From Hydrogenimonas cancrithermarum (lineage in GTDB: Bacteria > Campylobacterota > Campylobacteria > Campylobacterales > Hydrogenimonadaceae): a stretch of 64,000 nt of DNA. Positions 7,827-16,564 of the stretch are shown here, piece by piece. Made by a program: the position numbers and the translations under genes. Positions within the stretch are counted from its first letter, which is position 1, and every line of letters starts with the position of its first letter. Under the pieces are notes generated by a model. It saw only the letters and a list, made by a program, of their open reading frames with translations. It ran no database searches and was not told the origin of the DNA. The DNA is taken from positions 1,414,501-1,478,500 of the forward strand of contig NZ_AP027370.1 of assembly GCF_030296055.1 (NCBI RefSeq), in the 5' to 3' direction.

Positions 7827-8835
7827 AACTAATGCTCCCTTTCGAGTAATTGGTGACATTTCCTTCGAAGAAATTCGTTTTTTGGTCGTTGAAGGTTGAA
7901 AAACTGTCAACCCATTTGATCGGATTGTCGGCGCCGAACATCGGCTCGAGCCCGATCGCCCTCAAGCGTTTGTCGGTCAGATACTGTACATACTGGTCGA
8001 TGATCTGCTGATTGAGGCCCAGAATCTGATCTTCCGTGACATACCAGCCCCAGTTGCGTTCGAGTTCGTAAGCCTGTCGGTACATCTCGCGCATATTTTT
8101 GACCACACGCTCGTTGAACAGGTGAGGGTACTCTTTTTTGATCTCTTTGATGATATTGCTGTAGAGTGCCAGGTGCGTCACTTCGTCGCGCTGGATAAAG
8201 CGGATCATCTGTGCGCTTCCGAGCATCTTCCCGCTGCGTGCCAGGGCATACATTGCGGAGAAGCCGCTGTAGAAGTAGATTCCTTCCAGGCACTGGTTCG
8301 CCACGAGCATGTAAAGTTTCGCTTCATCGTCGTCCTGCGCCTTTTCGCCGAACTTTTCGTAAACGTCTCCGATGAAAGAGTTTTTTCGAAGCAGTTCACT
8401 GTCACTTTTCCACATGTCGTAAATCTCGTCGGTATTGATCGAGATACTGTCGACCATGACGGCGTAGCTCTGCGAATGAAGCGCCTCTTCGAAGGCTTGC
8501 CGGACTAGGCACATATTAACTTCCGGTGCCGTGATCCAGGGGTTGACGTTGTCGACGGTGTTGTTGGTCTGGATCGAGTCCATAAAGATGAGCTGCGCGA
8601 GTACTTTGTCGTACATGCGGCGTTCCGCCGGCAGAAGATGCTTGTAGTCCCTCGCATCCTCAGTCAAATCGACTTCGGTCGGGAACCAAGTATTCGCCAT
8701 CATCACTTCCCAGAGGTTGTAAGCCCAGGGATAAGAACATCGGTTCAGATTGATGATTCCGGCCGTACAGCCGTTGATGATAGAGGTGGTTGAACGTGTC
8801 GTATCACATTCGGTGTTGTATAGCTTTTTTTTCAT
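7813..8835 (-). CDS. nrdB: class Ia ribonucleoside-diphosphate reductase, beta subunit
   Basis: A 340-residue R2 protein. The di-iron ligands are visible: Asp in FMDSIQ, Glu and His in EEALHSQSYA, Glu in NQCLEGIYFY, and Glu/His in RDEVTHLALY. The Tyr three residues after the first His (HSQSY) fits the radical-bearing tyrosine, so this is a tyrosyl-radical type enzyme. It makes the radical that NrdA uses to reduce ribonucleoside diphosphates. The C-terminal tail ends SISFDDF, the flexible peptide that docks on the alpha subunit. It lies 150 bases downstream of nrdA with a terminator-like hairpin between them, so it probably also has its own promoter. Confidence 0.97.
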   Translation of the reverse strand: MKKKLYNTECDTTRSTTSIINGCTAGIINLNRCSYPWAYNLWEVMMANTWFPTEVDLTEDARDYKHLLPAERRMYDKVLAQLIFMDSIQTNNTVDNVNPWITAPEVNMCLVRQAFEEALHSQSYAVMVDSISINTDEIYDMWKSDSELLRKNSFIGDVYEKFGEKAQDDDEAKLYMLVANQCLEGIYFYSGFSAMYALARSGKMLGSAQMIRFIQRDEVTHLALYSNIIKEIKKEYPHLFNERVVKNMREMYRQAYELERNWGWYVTEDQILGLNQQIIDQYVQYLTDKRLRAIGLEPMFGADNPIKWVDSFSTFNDQKTNFFEGNVTNYSKGSISFDDF

Positions 8836-8867
8836 AGCTCTTCAGTACCTCTTGATTCAGAATATTT

Positions 8868-8893
8868 TTAGGTTAGAAGAGATTTTAACCTAA
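8868..8893. promoter_or_regulatory. operator-like inverted repeat upstream of nrdB
   Basis: Two 11-base arms (8868–8878 and 8883–8893) are inverted with one mismatch, and a direct repeat TAATGTTGTTT occurs twice just beyond at about 8891–8913. Both lie within 80 bases upstream of the nrdB start. The arms do not resemble the NrdR box. A binding site for an unidentified regulator is an inference. Confidence 0.35.
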
Positions 8894-8956
8894 TGTTGTT
8901 TTAATGTTGTTTAATGGAGAACAAGAAGGAAGTTAAATAAAAAAAACAAATAAGTA

Positions 8957-8987
8957 AAGAAGGAGAGCGGGAATGCTCCCTCTTCTT
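8957..8987 (-). terminator. hairpin after nrdA
   Basis: On the minus strand AAGAAGAGGGAGC pairs with GCTCTCCTTCTT (one bulge) with a short loop, overlapping the nrdA stop and followed within 20 bases by a run of eight T. It fits an intrinsic or attenuating terminator that separates nrdA from nrdB. Confidence 0.65.
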
Positions 8988-11364
8988 ATTGACAGCCCAT
9001 GCACTCCATGCTACGGTCGGCAACCTCTTCGACCATCTCCGGAGACTGGCTTCTGAGATAGTAGGTCGATTTGATGCCCAGATTCCACGCTTCGGTGTAG
9101 ATCTCGTGCAGGTAGCGGCCACTCGCTTTGTCGAGCGACATGAAAATATTGAGACTCTGCCCCTGATCGATCCACTTCTGGCGAACCGCTGCGGCACGCA
9201 CCAGTACCTTCTGGTCGAGTTCGAATGCCGGGGTGTAGTACTCCCATGTATCGGGACTCAGGTTCGGCACGACGACGGGAATGAGCCCGCTCAGGTTCTC
9301 TTCGAACCATTTGCGCTTGTAGACAGGCTCGATCGTCTGTGTCGTCCCGACGAGGATGGAGATGGAACTCGTCGGTGCGATCGCCATCAGGTAGCCGTTT
9401 CTCATGCCATCCTCTTTGACCTTTTTGCGCAGAGCTTCCCAGTCGTAAATGTAACCAAAGAGTCCGCCGCGGTCGGTCAGTGCACGGGCACGTTCGTTGG
9501 CGTTGTCGATGGGAAGAACGCCACGGCTCCATTTGGAACCTTCGAAATCCGGATAGCACCCTTTTTCGATGGCGAGATTCGACGAGGCTTTGATGGCGTT
9601 GTAGCTGATCATCTCCATCACTTCGTCGATCAGGTTGAGATGTTCGCTGCTTCCCCACTTCACCTGCTTTTCTGCAACCATCTGTGCTTCACCCATGACG
9701 CCAAGTCCGATGGAGCGCGAGCGTTCATTGGTCTTTTTGACTTTCTCGAGCGGATAGAAGTTCAGGTCGATGACATTGTCAAGCATTCTGACGGCGATCG
9801 GTATGACACGTTCGATGTCTTCTTGTGTATTGATCTTCGAAAGATTGACACTGGCGAGATTGCAGACCGCCGTCTTCCCGTCCTCTCCCACCTTTTCGAC
9901 GATATAGATCTCTTTTCCGCCGATGCTGTCGAGTGCCGTAATCTTTTTCGCTTTTTTTGTAATGCCGCTGTCAACGGTGATATCCTCTTCCTCTTCGTAG
10001 TAGGCGACACTTCCGTCGATGAACTTCACCTGTACCTTGTAGCGGTTGGGTTCGGTATTTTGGAAGATTTCCGTACAGAGGTTGGAACTTCGGATAATGC
10101 CGCAATGGTCGTTCGGGTTCACTTTGTTCGCTGTATCTTTGAAGCAGAGGAACGGGTTGCCGACTTCGAAGTAGCTCATCAATATCTTCTTCCACAACTC
10201 TTTCGCTTTGACCCGCTCTTTGAGGATATTCGGATCTTTTTCATACTCGAGATAGCGCTTTTCGAACGCTTCGCCGTGAAGATCGGTCAGGTCTCCGGTT
10301 TCGTACGGGTCGAAGAGTGTCCAGACACCATCCTCTTCGACACGCTTCATGAAGAGATCGTTGATCCAGAGCGCAGGGAACAGATCGTGCGCCCGCCGTC
10401 TCTCTTCACCCGAGTTTTTCTTGAGATCGATGAAATCCCAGATATCGATGTGCCACGGTTCGATATAGACGGCGATGGCACCTTTGCGCGTGCCGAGCTG
10501 GTCGACGGCGATCGCGATGTCGTTCGTGATCTTCAGAAACGGTACGATGCCGCCTGCGGCATTCTTGTGGCTGTCGATGTAGCTTCCCATCCCTCGCACC
10601 TTGCTCCAGTCCCAGCCGATCCCGCCGCCGAATTTGCTCAGCAGCGCCATCTCTTTGTAGGCATCGAAAATCCCTTCGATCTTGTCGGGTGTGCTTCCGA
10701 TGTAGCACGAGGATAACTGGTGCCTCGGGGTTCTTGCATTGGAGAGTGTCGGTGTCGCGACCATCACCTCGAATCTGCTGATGACATCGTAGAACTTCTT
10801 GGCCCACTCCTGGCAGTTGAGTTCGTTCTGTGCGAGGAACATCGCGACGGCCATGAAGAGATGCTGCGGCAGTTCGATCGGGTTGTTCTCTCTGTCTTTA
10901 AGCAGATAACGGTCGTAGAGTGTACGGATGCCGAGATATGTGAACTGCAGATCGCGTTCCGGCTCGATGTGGGCATTCAGATCGTCGAGGTCGTATTTCT
11001 CTTTGAGCCCCAAGACGATGCGCCCCTCCGCCTCTCCTTTTTCGAAGTATTCGCGAAGATGTGCATACCCTGTAAAGCCGTTGACTTTGTGGTAAAGGTC
11101 GTAAAGAAAGAGCCGTGCCGCGACGAAGGTCCAGTTTGGCCTGTCGATGTCGATCTTGTCAACGGCAGTCTTGATCAGTGTCTGCTGAATCTCTTCGGTC
11201 GTTATCCGGTCGCGGAACTGGATCTTCGCATCGACTTCGAGTTCGCTCTGGCTGACCCCTTCGAGTCCTTCGACGGCAGCCGATGTATATTTCTGAATCT
11301 TTGTAATGTCAAGCGGCTCGGCTCGTCCGTTTCGCTTGATGACTGTCAACACTCCCAATGACAT
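8986..11364 (-). CDS. nrdA: class Ia ribonucleoside-diphosphate reductase, alpha subunit
   Basis: A 792-residue catalytic subunit. Residues 5 to 95 form an ATP-cone (VIKRNGRAEPLDITKIQKY), the dATP/ATP activity switch. The catalytic barrel follows with LSSCYIGS, NLCTEI and CNLASVNL, which contain the active-site and redox cysteines, and the C-terminal MECMGCQ carries the CxxC pair that shuttles electrons from thioredoxin. It converts ribonucleoside diphosphates to deoxy forms. A mid-protein segment (around residues 450 to 500: YYEEEEDITVDSGITKKAKKITALD) is an acidic/basic insertion within the usual barrel that is common in epsilonproteobacterial NrdA. The gene starts 18 bases after purB, so the pair is likely one transcript. 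Confidence 0.97.
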   Translation of the reverse strand: MSLGVLTVIKRNGRAEPLDITKIQKYTSAAVEGLEGVSQSELEVDAKIQFRDRITTEEIQQTLIKTAVDKIDIDRPNWTFVAARLFLYDLYHKVNGFTGYAHLREYFEKGEAEGRIVLGLKEKYDLDDLNAHIEPERDLQFTYLGIRTLYDRYLLKDRENNPIELPQHLFMAVAMFLAQNELNCQEWAKKFYDVISRFEVMVATPTLSNARTPRHQLSSCYIGSTPDKIEGIFDAYKEMALLSKFGGGIGWDWSKVRGMGSYIDSHKNAAGGIVPFLKITNDIAIAVDQLGTRKGAIAVYIEPWHIDIWDFIDLKKNSGEERRRAHDLFPALWINDLFMKRVEEDGVWTLFDPYETGDLTDLHGEAFEKRYLEYEKDPNILKERVKAKELWKKILMSYFEVGNPFLCFKDTANKVNPNDHCGIIRSSNLCTEIFQNTEPNRYKVQVKFIDGSVAYYEEEEDITVDSGITKKAKKITALDSIGGKEIYIVEKVGEDGKTAVCNLASVNLSKINTQEDIERVIPIAVRMLDNVIDLNFYPLEKVKKTNERSRSIGLGVMGEAQMVAEKQVKWGSSEHLNLIDEVMEMISYNAIKASSNLAIEKGCYPDFEGSKWSRGVLPIDNANERARALTDRGGLFGYIYDWEALRKKVKEDGMRNGYLMAIAPTSSISILVGTTQTIEPVYKRKWFEENLSGLIPVVVPNLSPDTWEYYTPAFELDQKVLVRAAAVRQKWIDQGQSLNIFMSLDKASGRYLHEIYTEAWNLGIKSTYYLRSQSPEMVEEVADRSMECMGCQ

Positions 11365-11382
11365 GGCACACTCCCCTCTCTT

Positions 11383-12714
11383 TTATTTTCCAAAAACGCG
11401 TGCGAAAATCCGGTCAACGTTTTTTGTATAGTATCCGTAGTCGAAGCACTCACGGATCTCCTCTTCGCTGAGCTTGCTGCGAAGTTCATCATCGGCAAGC
11501 AGATACTGCAGATAGAGGCTCTCCCCCTTTTCATTCAGTGCAGGCTTTCCTTTTTGCAGGTCTTCCCACACTTTCATCGCATTGCGTTGGACGATTTTGT
11601 AGGCGTCTTCTCTGGTGACGCCACGTTTTGGAAGCTCCAGCAAAACACGCTGCGAGAAGACGAGGCCGCCGGTGAGGTTCAGGTTCTTCATCATGTTTTC
11701 CGGATAGACAACCAGTTTGTCAAGCAACCCATCGAGGCGCATAAGCATGAAGTCCGCAGTAATGAACCCGTCCGGCAGGATAAACCGTTCGACGGAACTG
11801 TGGCTGATGTCACGTTCGTGCCAGAGTGCGACATTCTCCATCGCCGGCATACAGTAGCTTCTGACCATGCGTGCCAGACCTGTCAGGTTCTCGCTCAGAA
11901 CCGGATTGCGTTTGTGCGGCATAGCCGAACTTCCCTTCTGGCCTTTGTGGAAAAACTCTTCGCATTCATAGACTTCCGTACGTTGGAAATGGCGGATGTT
12001 GACGGCGATTTTTTCGACAGTCGAAGCGATCAGTGCGAGGGCTGTCATCAGACGTGCGTAGCGGTCACGTTGAACGACCTGGTTGGAAACGGGTGCCGGT
12101 TTGAGTCCGAGCTCTTCACAGACGTACTCTTCGAGTTCGATCGGCGCATGTGCGAAGTTGCCCATCGCACCGCTCACTTTTCCGACGTTGATTACCTCGT
12201 ATGTCTCTTCGAGGTTTTTGAGATGGCGCTTCATTTCGTCGTACCAGATGGCCAATACCAGTCCGAACGTGATCGGTTCCCCGTGAATTCCATGGCTTCG
12301 TCCGACCATCAGTGTCAGCTTGTGCTCCATCGCACGGCGTTCAATTGTCTCCATTACCTGCTTGACATCTTCGATGATCAGCTTGAGACTGTCACGCATC
12401 TGTAATGCGACGGCTGTATCGATGGTGTCAGAGCTTGTCATGCCGTAGTGGACCCATCGGCTCTCTTCGCCGAGACTTTCCGAAACGGATGTCAAAAACG
12501 CTATGACGTCATGTCGTGTTTCACGCTCTATCTCGTCGATCCTGTCGATATCGAAAGAGGCATTTTCTTCGATTTTTTTCGCATCTTCGTCGGGAATGAG
12601 CCCCAGGCGGTTCCACGCTTTGACAGCTGCGATTTCAACATCGAGCCATGCCTGGTATTTCGCTTGCATCGTCCATTTCGACTTCATCTCTTCTCTTGCA
12701 TATCTTTCGACCAT
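11383..12714 (-). CDS. purB: adenylosuccinate lyase
   Basis: A 443-residue member of the fumarase/aspartase superfamily. The signature loop GSSAMPHKRNPV with the catalytic Ser is present at about residue 260, along with HYGMTSSDTIDT and GRSHGIHGEP which supply the His acid/base residues. It cleaves SAICAR and adenylosuccinate, two steps of purine synthesis, in the cytoplasm. It heads a minus-strand run purB–nrdA, joining purine nucleotide formation to deoxynucleotide formation. The ATG at 12714 is preceded by a GGATAGAGATGG region, and the 250 bases upstream contain an inverted-repeat element. Confidence 0.97.
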   Translation of the reverse strand: MVERYAREEMKSKWTMQAKYQAWLDVEIAAVKAWNRLGLIPDEDAKKIEENASFDIDRIDEIERETRHDVIAFLTSVSESLGEESRWVHYGMTSSDTIDTAVALQMRDSLKLIIEDVKQVMETIERRAMEHKLTLMVGRSHGIHGEPITFGLVLAIWYDEMKRHLKNLEETYEVINVGKVSGAMGNFAHAPIELEEYVCEELGLKPAPVSNQVVQRDRYARLMTALALIASTVEKIAVNIRHFQRTEVYECEEFFHKGQKGSSAMPHKRNPVLSENLTGLARMVRSYCMPAMENVALWHERDISHSSVERFILPDGFITADFMLMRLDGLLDKLVVYPENMMKNLNLTGGLVFSQRVLLELPKRGVTREDAYKIVQRNAMKVWEDLQKGKPALNEKGESLYLQYLLADDELRSKLSEEEIRECFDYGYYTKNVDRIFARVFGK

Positions 12715-12741
12715 CTCTATCCTTTGGCGGGTAAATTGTTG

Positions 12742-12850
12742 CTGACGTTACGCACGATGCGCCACCATGCGCGGCGGTGAGGTGTAGCCGAGGCTTTTTG
12801 CTTCCAGGCTATCCGTTTCTCGTTTGACGGCGTATCGTGCGTAACGTCAG
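12742..12850. repeat. 109-bp element with 22-bp terminal inverted repeats
   Basis: The arms 12742–12763 and 12829–12850 are reverse complements of each other with one mismatch (they begin CTGACGTTACGC and end GCGTAACGTCAG). The 65-base interior holds a further small stem, TAGCC…GGCTA. There is no open frame and no clear target-site duplication. It lies between the divergent purB and RluA-type genes. It could be a miniature inverted-repeat element or a long RNA hairpin. Confidence 0.7.
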
Positions 12851-12965
12851 TTATTAGACTTCTTCTATGGAGGCATGTTGGATTATGTAAGAAGTCTATA
12901 CTTTTAAGTAGATATTTTATAGAAATATGTGTTAAAAAGAGGTAAAAAATTTCGAGGAAGATTAC

Positions 12966-13901
12966 GTGGGTTTTATTAACAGAGATTATTTCGCAAAAGA
13001 ACCGATTCCAGCATTTCTTTTTCTGATGCGTCAATTGGGCGTCAAGCAGGGCGAAGCACAAAAAATCGTGGCGACGGGTAGGCTTGTCGTCGATGGAGAG
13101 GTCGTCCGCCACAGCGGCCAACGCATAGAAGGCCAAATTCAGATAAAAGTGTTCGTCCCGGAAACGCGTGGGGAGAGGCCGATTTTCACGACACCAGACT
13201 TTGGTATCTTCGACAAGCCAAGCGGCACACTCGTCCACCCCACCACCCATCGCACCCCCTACTCTCTTCTGGATGACATCCGCCACATCTATGGGGAAGA
13301 GGCCAATGCGATCCATCGAATCGACATGGAGACGAGCGGATTGCTTCTAGTGAGCCGTAACAAACGTTCGGAACGTTCTCTCAAAATGATGTTCGAAGGG
13401 CGAGGTGTCAAAAAGAGTTATCTTGCATGGGTACGCGGAAAAATCGACAAGCCATTCGATGTCGATGTTCCGCTTAGGCAAAACAACGATTTTTCCACGA
13501 TAAAGCTTAAAATGATCGTTCATCCCGAGGGCAAGCATGCACTGACCCATTTCGAGCCTATCGAATACGATTCGATACATGACGCCACACTTATTCATGC
13601 CTTTCCGCACACCGGTCGACAACATCAGATACGCGTTCATCTGTTTCACGTGAAACATCCGATAATCGGTGATCCGATCTACGGTGTACCGACCGAGATT
13701 GCAATCAAATATCTGGACAAAGTGCTTACGGATGAGGAGAGGCTTTATTATATGGGGGCGAAACGTCTCCTTCTGCATGCGCAGACGCTATGTTTTGAAT
13801 ACGGCGGTACGACTTATCATCTCTCATCGCGTTTCGATTTCGAGTCGTTGAAAGAGATGATCGTCAAATCTTCTGAACGGTTCAATGCGATCGATATCTG
13901 A
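12966..13901 (+). CDS. RluA-family pseudouridine synthase
   Basis: A 311-residue enzyme with an N-terminal S4 RNA-binding domain (about 20 to 80; LGVKQGEAQKIVATGRLVVDGEV) and a catalytic domain with AIHRIDMETSGLLLVSRNKR, where HRxD contains the catalytic Asp. The later TGRQHQIRVHLFHVKHPIIGDPIYG is typical of RluA/RluD enzymes. It isomerises uridine in rRNA or tRNA; the target cannot be told from sequence. The best in-frame start is GTG at 12966, following GAGGAAGA. A 21-bp stretch around 13640–13655 has the TTTCACGTGAAA core, here simply coding for FHVKH. It is convergent with the 29-residue membrane-peptide gene. Confidence 0.88.
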   Translation: MGFINRDYFAKEPIPAFLFLMRQLGVKQGEAQKIVATGRLVVDGEVVRHSGQRIEGQIQIKVFVPETRGERPIFTTPDFGIFDKPSGTLVHPTTHRTPYSLLDDIRHIYGEEANAIHRIDMETSGLLLVSRNKRSERSLKMMFEGRGVKKSYLAWVRGKIDKPFDVDVPLRQNNDFSTIKLKMIVHPEGKHALTHFEPIEYDSIHDATLIHAFPHTGRQHQIRVHLFHVKHPIIGDPIYGVPTEIAIKYLDKVLTDEERLYYMGAKRLLLHAQTLCFEYGGTTYHLSSRFDFESLKEMIVKSSERFNAIDI

Positions 13902-13945
13902 TTTGCCCGTCCCTAATGGTATGAGGCAGCTCCGCAACGCAGTTT

Positions 13946-14035
13946 CTAATCTTTGAGTGCGATGAAAAAGCCACCTACTCCGACAATGACAACGATAATT
14001 AGAAAGATGATCAACGCATAATCGATAAAACTCAT
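13946..14035 (-). CDS. 29-residue single-pass membrane peptide
   Basis: A very short gene whose ATG overlaps the rlmN stop as ATGA, with AGG seven bases upstream, inside the end of rlmN. The product begins MSFIDYAL, has one strongly hydrophobic stretch at about residues 8 to 26 (ending VGVGGFFI) and ends ALKD. It therefore looks like a single-span small membrane protein with a cytoplasmic acidic/basic end. No family is recognised. The coupling overlap, ribosome-binding site and clean hydrophobic profile are the evidence that it is real; function is unknown. Confidence 0.65.
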   Translation of the reverse strand: MSFIDYALIIFLIIVVIVGVGGFFIALKD

Positions 14036-15117
14036 TTTTGTTCCTTTGGGCTTTCACCGGAGAGCTCCTGTTCCCGCAGTTGACCGCATGCGGCACTGAT
14101 ATCGAGTCCTTTTGATTCGCGGACGGTGCACAATACCCCCCGATCGAGAAGATACTTCTGGAATTTCTGCATCGTTTCGGGTTCGGGGCGCTCGAAATCC
14201 GTGCCGGGGTAGGGATTGAAATAGATGAGATTGACCTTTGCCTTGATTCCCTCGAGGAGTTTGATCAATGTTTTGGCGCTTTCGACATCATCGTTGACAT
14301 CTTTTATGACAAGATATTCAAACATGACGCGCTTTCTCGTGTTGACGGGGAAAGCCTTTACAGCTTCGATAATCGATGCAATATTGTACGCTTTGTTCAT
14401 GGGAATAAGCTCTTCCCTTAACGCATCGTCAACAGCATGAAGACTGATTGCCAACTGCACGCCAAGATCCATTTCACCGAGCTTTTTTATCTTGGAGCTG
14501 ATGCCACTTGTTGACACTGTCTGACGTTTTGGAGAGATACTGAGTCCATTTTCGTTTCCGAATATCTTTATGGCTTTGGCAAGGTTGTCGAGATTGTCGA
14601 GGGGTTCGCCCATACCCATGTAGACAATGTTGACGCGTCTGTTGCTTGCGATCTCATTGTCCTTCTTGATCTCGAGTACCTGCCCGACTATCTCTCCCGG
14701 GGTCAGATTACGGATAAATCCCCCTTTGGCTGTCAAACAGAAAGCGCATCCGACCTTGCATCCCACCTGGCTCGAGACACAGACGGTATATTTCGCATGA
14801 TGCACCAGGTCGCCATTTTCGTCATACTCCGCATCTTTCATCTTCAGGAGTACCGATTCGACTGTATGGCCGTCTTGAAGTTCGAAAAGGTATTTGATGC
14901 TCCCGTCGCTGCTTTTCTGTTTTTGTACGACTTTCAGTGGCGAGATCAGGTAGTTCTCTTCAAGCTCTTCCCGAAGTTTTTTGGGGATATTCGCCATCTC
15001 CAGAAAGGAGCCGACATGTTGCTGGTAGATCCAGTTGTAGATCTGCTTTGCCCTGAACTTCGGCGGGAACATCTCCTCGAGTTCTGTCTGGGTGTAATCA
15101 AGAATGGATGGTTTCAA
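14032..15117 (-). CDS. rlmN: 23S rRNA / tRNA adenine-C2 methyltransferase
   Basis: A 361-residue radical-SAM enzyme. The CxxxCxxC cluster motif is in [16 protein letters not shown], followed by [23 protein letters not shown] end motifs and the conserved C-terminal Cys in AACGQL complete the family pattern. RlmN methylates A2503 of 23S rRNA and A37 of some tRNAs, helping translational accuracy. The start chosen is TTG at 15117 (protein beginning [14 protein letters not shown]), with AGGAT upstream; it overlaps the phosphorylase gene by 20 bases. An ATG at 15198 would add an unrelated leader inside the upstream gene. Confidence 0.93.
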   Translation of the reverse strand: MKPSILDYTQTELEEMFPPKFRAKQIYNWIYQQHVGSFLEMANIPKKLREELEENYLISPLKVVQKQKSSDGSIKYLFELQDGHTVESVLLKMKDAEYDENGDLVHHAKYTVCVSSQVGCKVGCAFCLTAKGGFIRNLTPGEIVGQVLEIKKDNEIASNRRVNIVYMGMGEPLDNLDNLAKAIKIFGNENGLSISPKRQTVSTSGISSKIKKLGEMDLGVQLAISLHAVDDALREELIPMNKAYNIASIIEAVKAFPVNTRKRVMFEYLVIKDVNDDVESAKTLIKLLEGIKAKVNLIYFNPYPGTDFERPEPETMQKFQKYLLDRGVLCTVRESKGLDISAACGQLREQELSGESPKEQK

Positions 15118-15685
15118 GTTTTGGTATCCTCGTTTTGATATGTTCGACGAGACGACGCATCGCTTCGTCATGATTGGAAAGAAAGTCCCGATGAGCATTC
15201 TCGTCGCATCTGTTCGTAATTACGAAAATTCCGCCGCACGGAATGTTGAACGTCTGTGCGACCTGCATCACCGAGTAGAACTCCATATTCTCAAGGCCGA
15301 TTCCGAATTTGTTGAACCGCCGTGCCAATTCGAAGTCGGTCGTGATGTAGTTGCTCGAGTTGACGATGATCGGCCTCTTCGCATTGGCGAGTTTCGACAG
15401 CGGTGTTTCACGTGAAACATTTTCATCCGAAACGATCACATTGTTCTCCAGCGGCGTGTAGCTTTTGTTCATCAGATACGAGAGTTCGACCTGGCTGGCT
15501 GCTTTGGATTCGACGATGTCGAAAATTTCAAAATTGCCGTAACTCCCGGCACTTCCTATGAAGAGAAGGAATTCCGGCGGGTTCATCAGTACCAGGCGTG
15601 TCAGGTTGACGGAACTTTCACAAAGACCGATACCGATCGGTGTTGCGAAAGAGAACGTTTCATTGTTGCCGGCACAGAGAATCAT
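15098..15685 (-). CDS. purine nucleoside phosphorylase-family protein
   Basis: A 195-residue small member of the nucleoside phosphorylase/MTAN superfamily. Visible are the start [20 protein letters not shown], the phosphate/ribose-side FIGSAGSYG, and [12 protein letters not shown], where Glu-Asn-Met-Glu is the conserved nucleoside-binding site, plus the late NRCDENAH with the catalytic Asp. It probably cleaves a purine nucleoside, but family members of this length also act on adenosylhomocysteine-type substrates. It lies between hisF and rlmN; ATGA overlap joins it to hisF, so hisF, this gene, rlmN and the small membrane peptide form a tightly coupled chain. No signal peptide is present. Confidence 0.8.
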   Translation of the reverse strand: MILCAGNNETFSFATPIGIGLCESSVNLTRLVLMNPPEFLLFIGSAGSYGNFEIFDIVESKAASQVELSYLMNKSYTPLENNVIVSDENVSRETPLSKLANAKRPIIVNSSNYITTDFELARRFNKFGIGLENMEFYSVMQVAQTFNIPCGGIFVITNRCDENAHRDFLSNHDEAMRRLVEHIKTRIPKLETIHS

Positions 15686-16443
15686 AGACGGACCGGTATG
15701 TTGTTGTCGTGCAGGTAGCGTTTGAGATCCATGATATCGATCTCCCGAAAGTGGAAAATGGAGGCAGCCAGTGCGGCGTCTGCTCCCGCTTCGAAAGCGT
15801 CTTTGATATGCTCCATCGTTCCCGCCCCTCCACTTGCAATGACCGGAACGTTGACGGCACGACTTACCATGTTGTTGAGCCTGTTGTCATACCCCGCCTT
15901 GGTGCCGTCTGCATCCATGGAGGTAAGAAGAATCTCTCCCGCTCCCCGGTCGACGACCTCTTTCGCCCATGCCAGGACATCGATACCCGTATCGATGCGG
16001 CCGCCGTTGATGAAAACATTCCATTTTCCCGGTGCGACACGTTTGGCGTCGATCGCGACGACAATGCATTGCGAGCCGAAGCGTTTGGCCCCTTCGTCGA
16101 TGAACTCCGGCCGTTTGATCGCAGCGGAGTTGACACTCACTTTGTCGCATCCGACATTGAGGAGTGCATAGATGTCTTCGAGTTTACGAATGCCACCGCC
16201 TACGGTTAGCGGAATGAAGACCTCTTTCGCCACCTCTTCGACAATGTGGACGATCGTGTCGCGGTTTTCATGACTGGCCGTGATATCGAGAAAAGTTACC
16301 TCGTCGGCACCTTCTTCGTTGTAACGTTTGGCCACCTCGACCGGGTCGCCTGCATCTTTGAGCCCGACGAAGTTGACGCCTTTGACGACGCGGCCATCTT
16401 TGACATCGAGGCATGGAATGATACGTTTTGCAAATGTTTCCAA
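15682..16443 (-). CDS. hisF: imidazole glycerol phosphate synthase, cyclase subunit
   Basis: A 253-residue TIM-barrel cyclase. The catalytic Asp in [15 protein letters not shown] near the N-terminus and the second Asp in [15 protein letters not shown] are both present, and the phosphate-binding VGGGIR and ASGGAG loops are intact. With HisH it turns PRFAR and ammonia into imidazole glycerol phosphate and AICAR in histidine synthesis. No hisH or other his gene is next to it. A TATAAT on the minus strand about 40 bases upstream likely starts the transcript for this gene and the three that overlap after it. Confidence 0.97.
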   Translation of the reverse strand: METFAKRIIPCLDVKDGRVVKGVNFVGLKDAGDPVEVAKRYNEEGADEVTFLDITASHENRDTIVHIVEEVAKEVFIPLTVGGGIRKLEDIYALLNVGCDKVSVNSAAIKRPEFIDEGAKRFGSQCIVVAIDAKRVAPGKWNVFINGGRIDTGIDVLAWAKEVVDRGAGEILLTSMDADGTKAGYDNRLNNMVSRAVNVPVIASGGAGTMEHIKDAFEAGADAALAASIFHFREIDIMDLKRYLHDNNIPVRL

Positions 16444-16466
16444 TTTTTGACTCTTCGTAAATGGTG

Positions 16467-16487
16467 TATAATAATGCCCGCATTATA
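16467..16487. promoter_or_regulatory. divergent -10 elements for hisF and rsmA
   Basis: TATAAT occurs on the plus strand at 16467–16472 and on the minus strand at 16482–16487, in the 120-base gap between the divergent hisF and rsmA genes. The minus-strand copy is well placed for hisF. Confidence 0.5.
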
Positions 16488-16564
16488 TCGCATCCCTTTT
16501 CAAAAGAGGAATGTTTTTAAGCATTTTTTAAAAAATGTAATCTAAATTTAAGAAAAGTTTCAGT

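Noticed and set aside
8868-8913. NrdR box before nrdB
   Set aside because: The repeats do not fit the ACAC–TATAT–GTGT-like NrdR consensus.
13640-13660. TTTCACGTGAAA palindromes (also near 15410) as parS-like or regulator sites
   Set aside because: Both copies lie inside coding sequence; although TTTCACGTGAAA resembles half of a parS-type site, two copies without a par locus are not enough to support a site.
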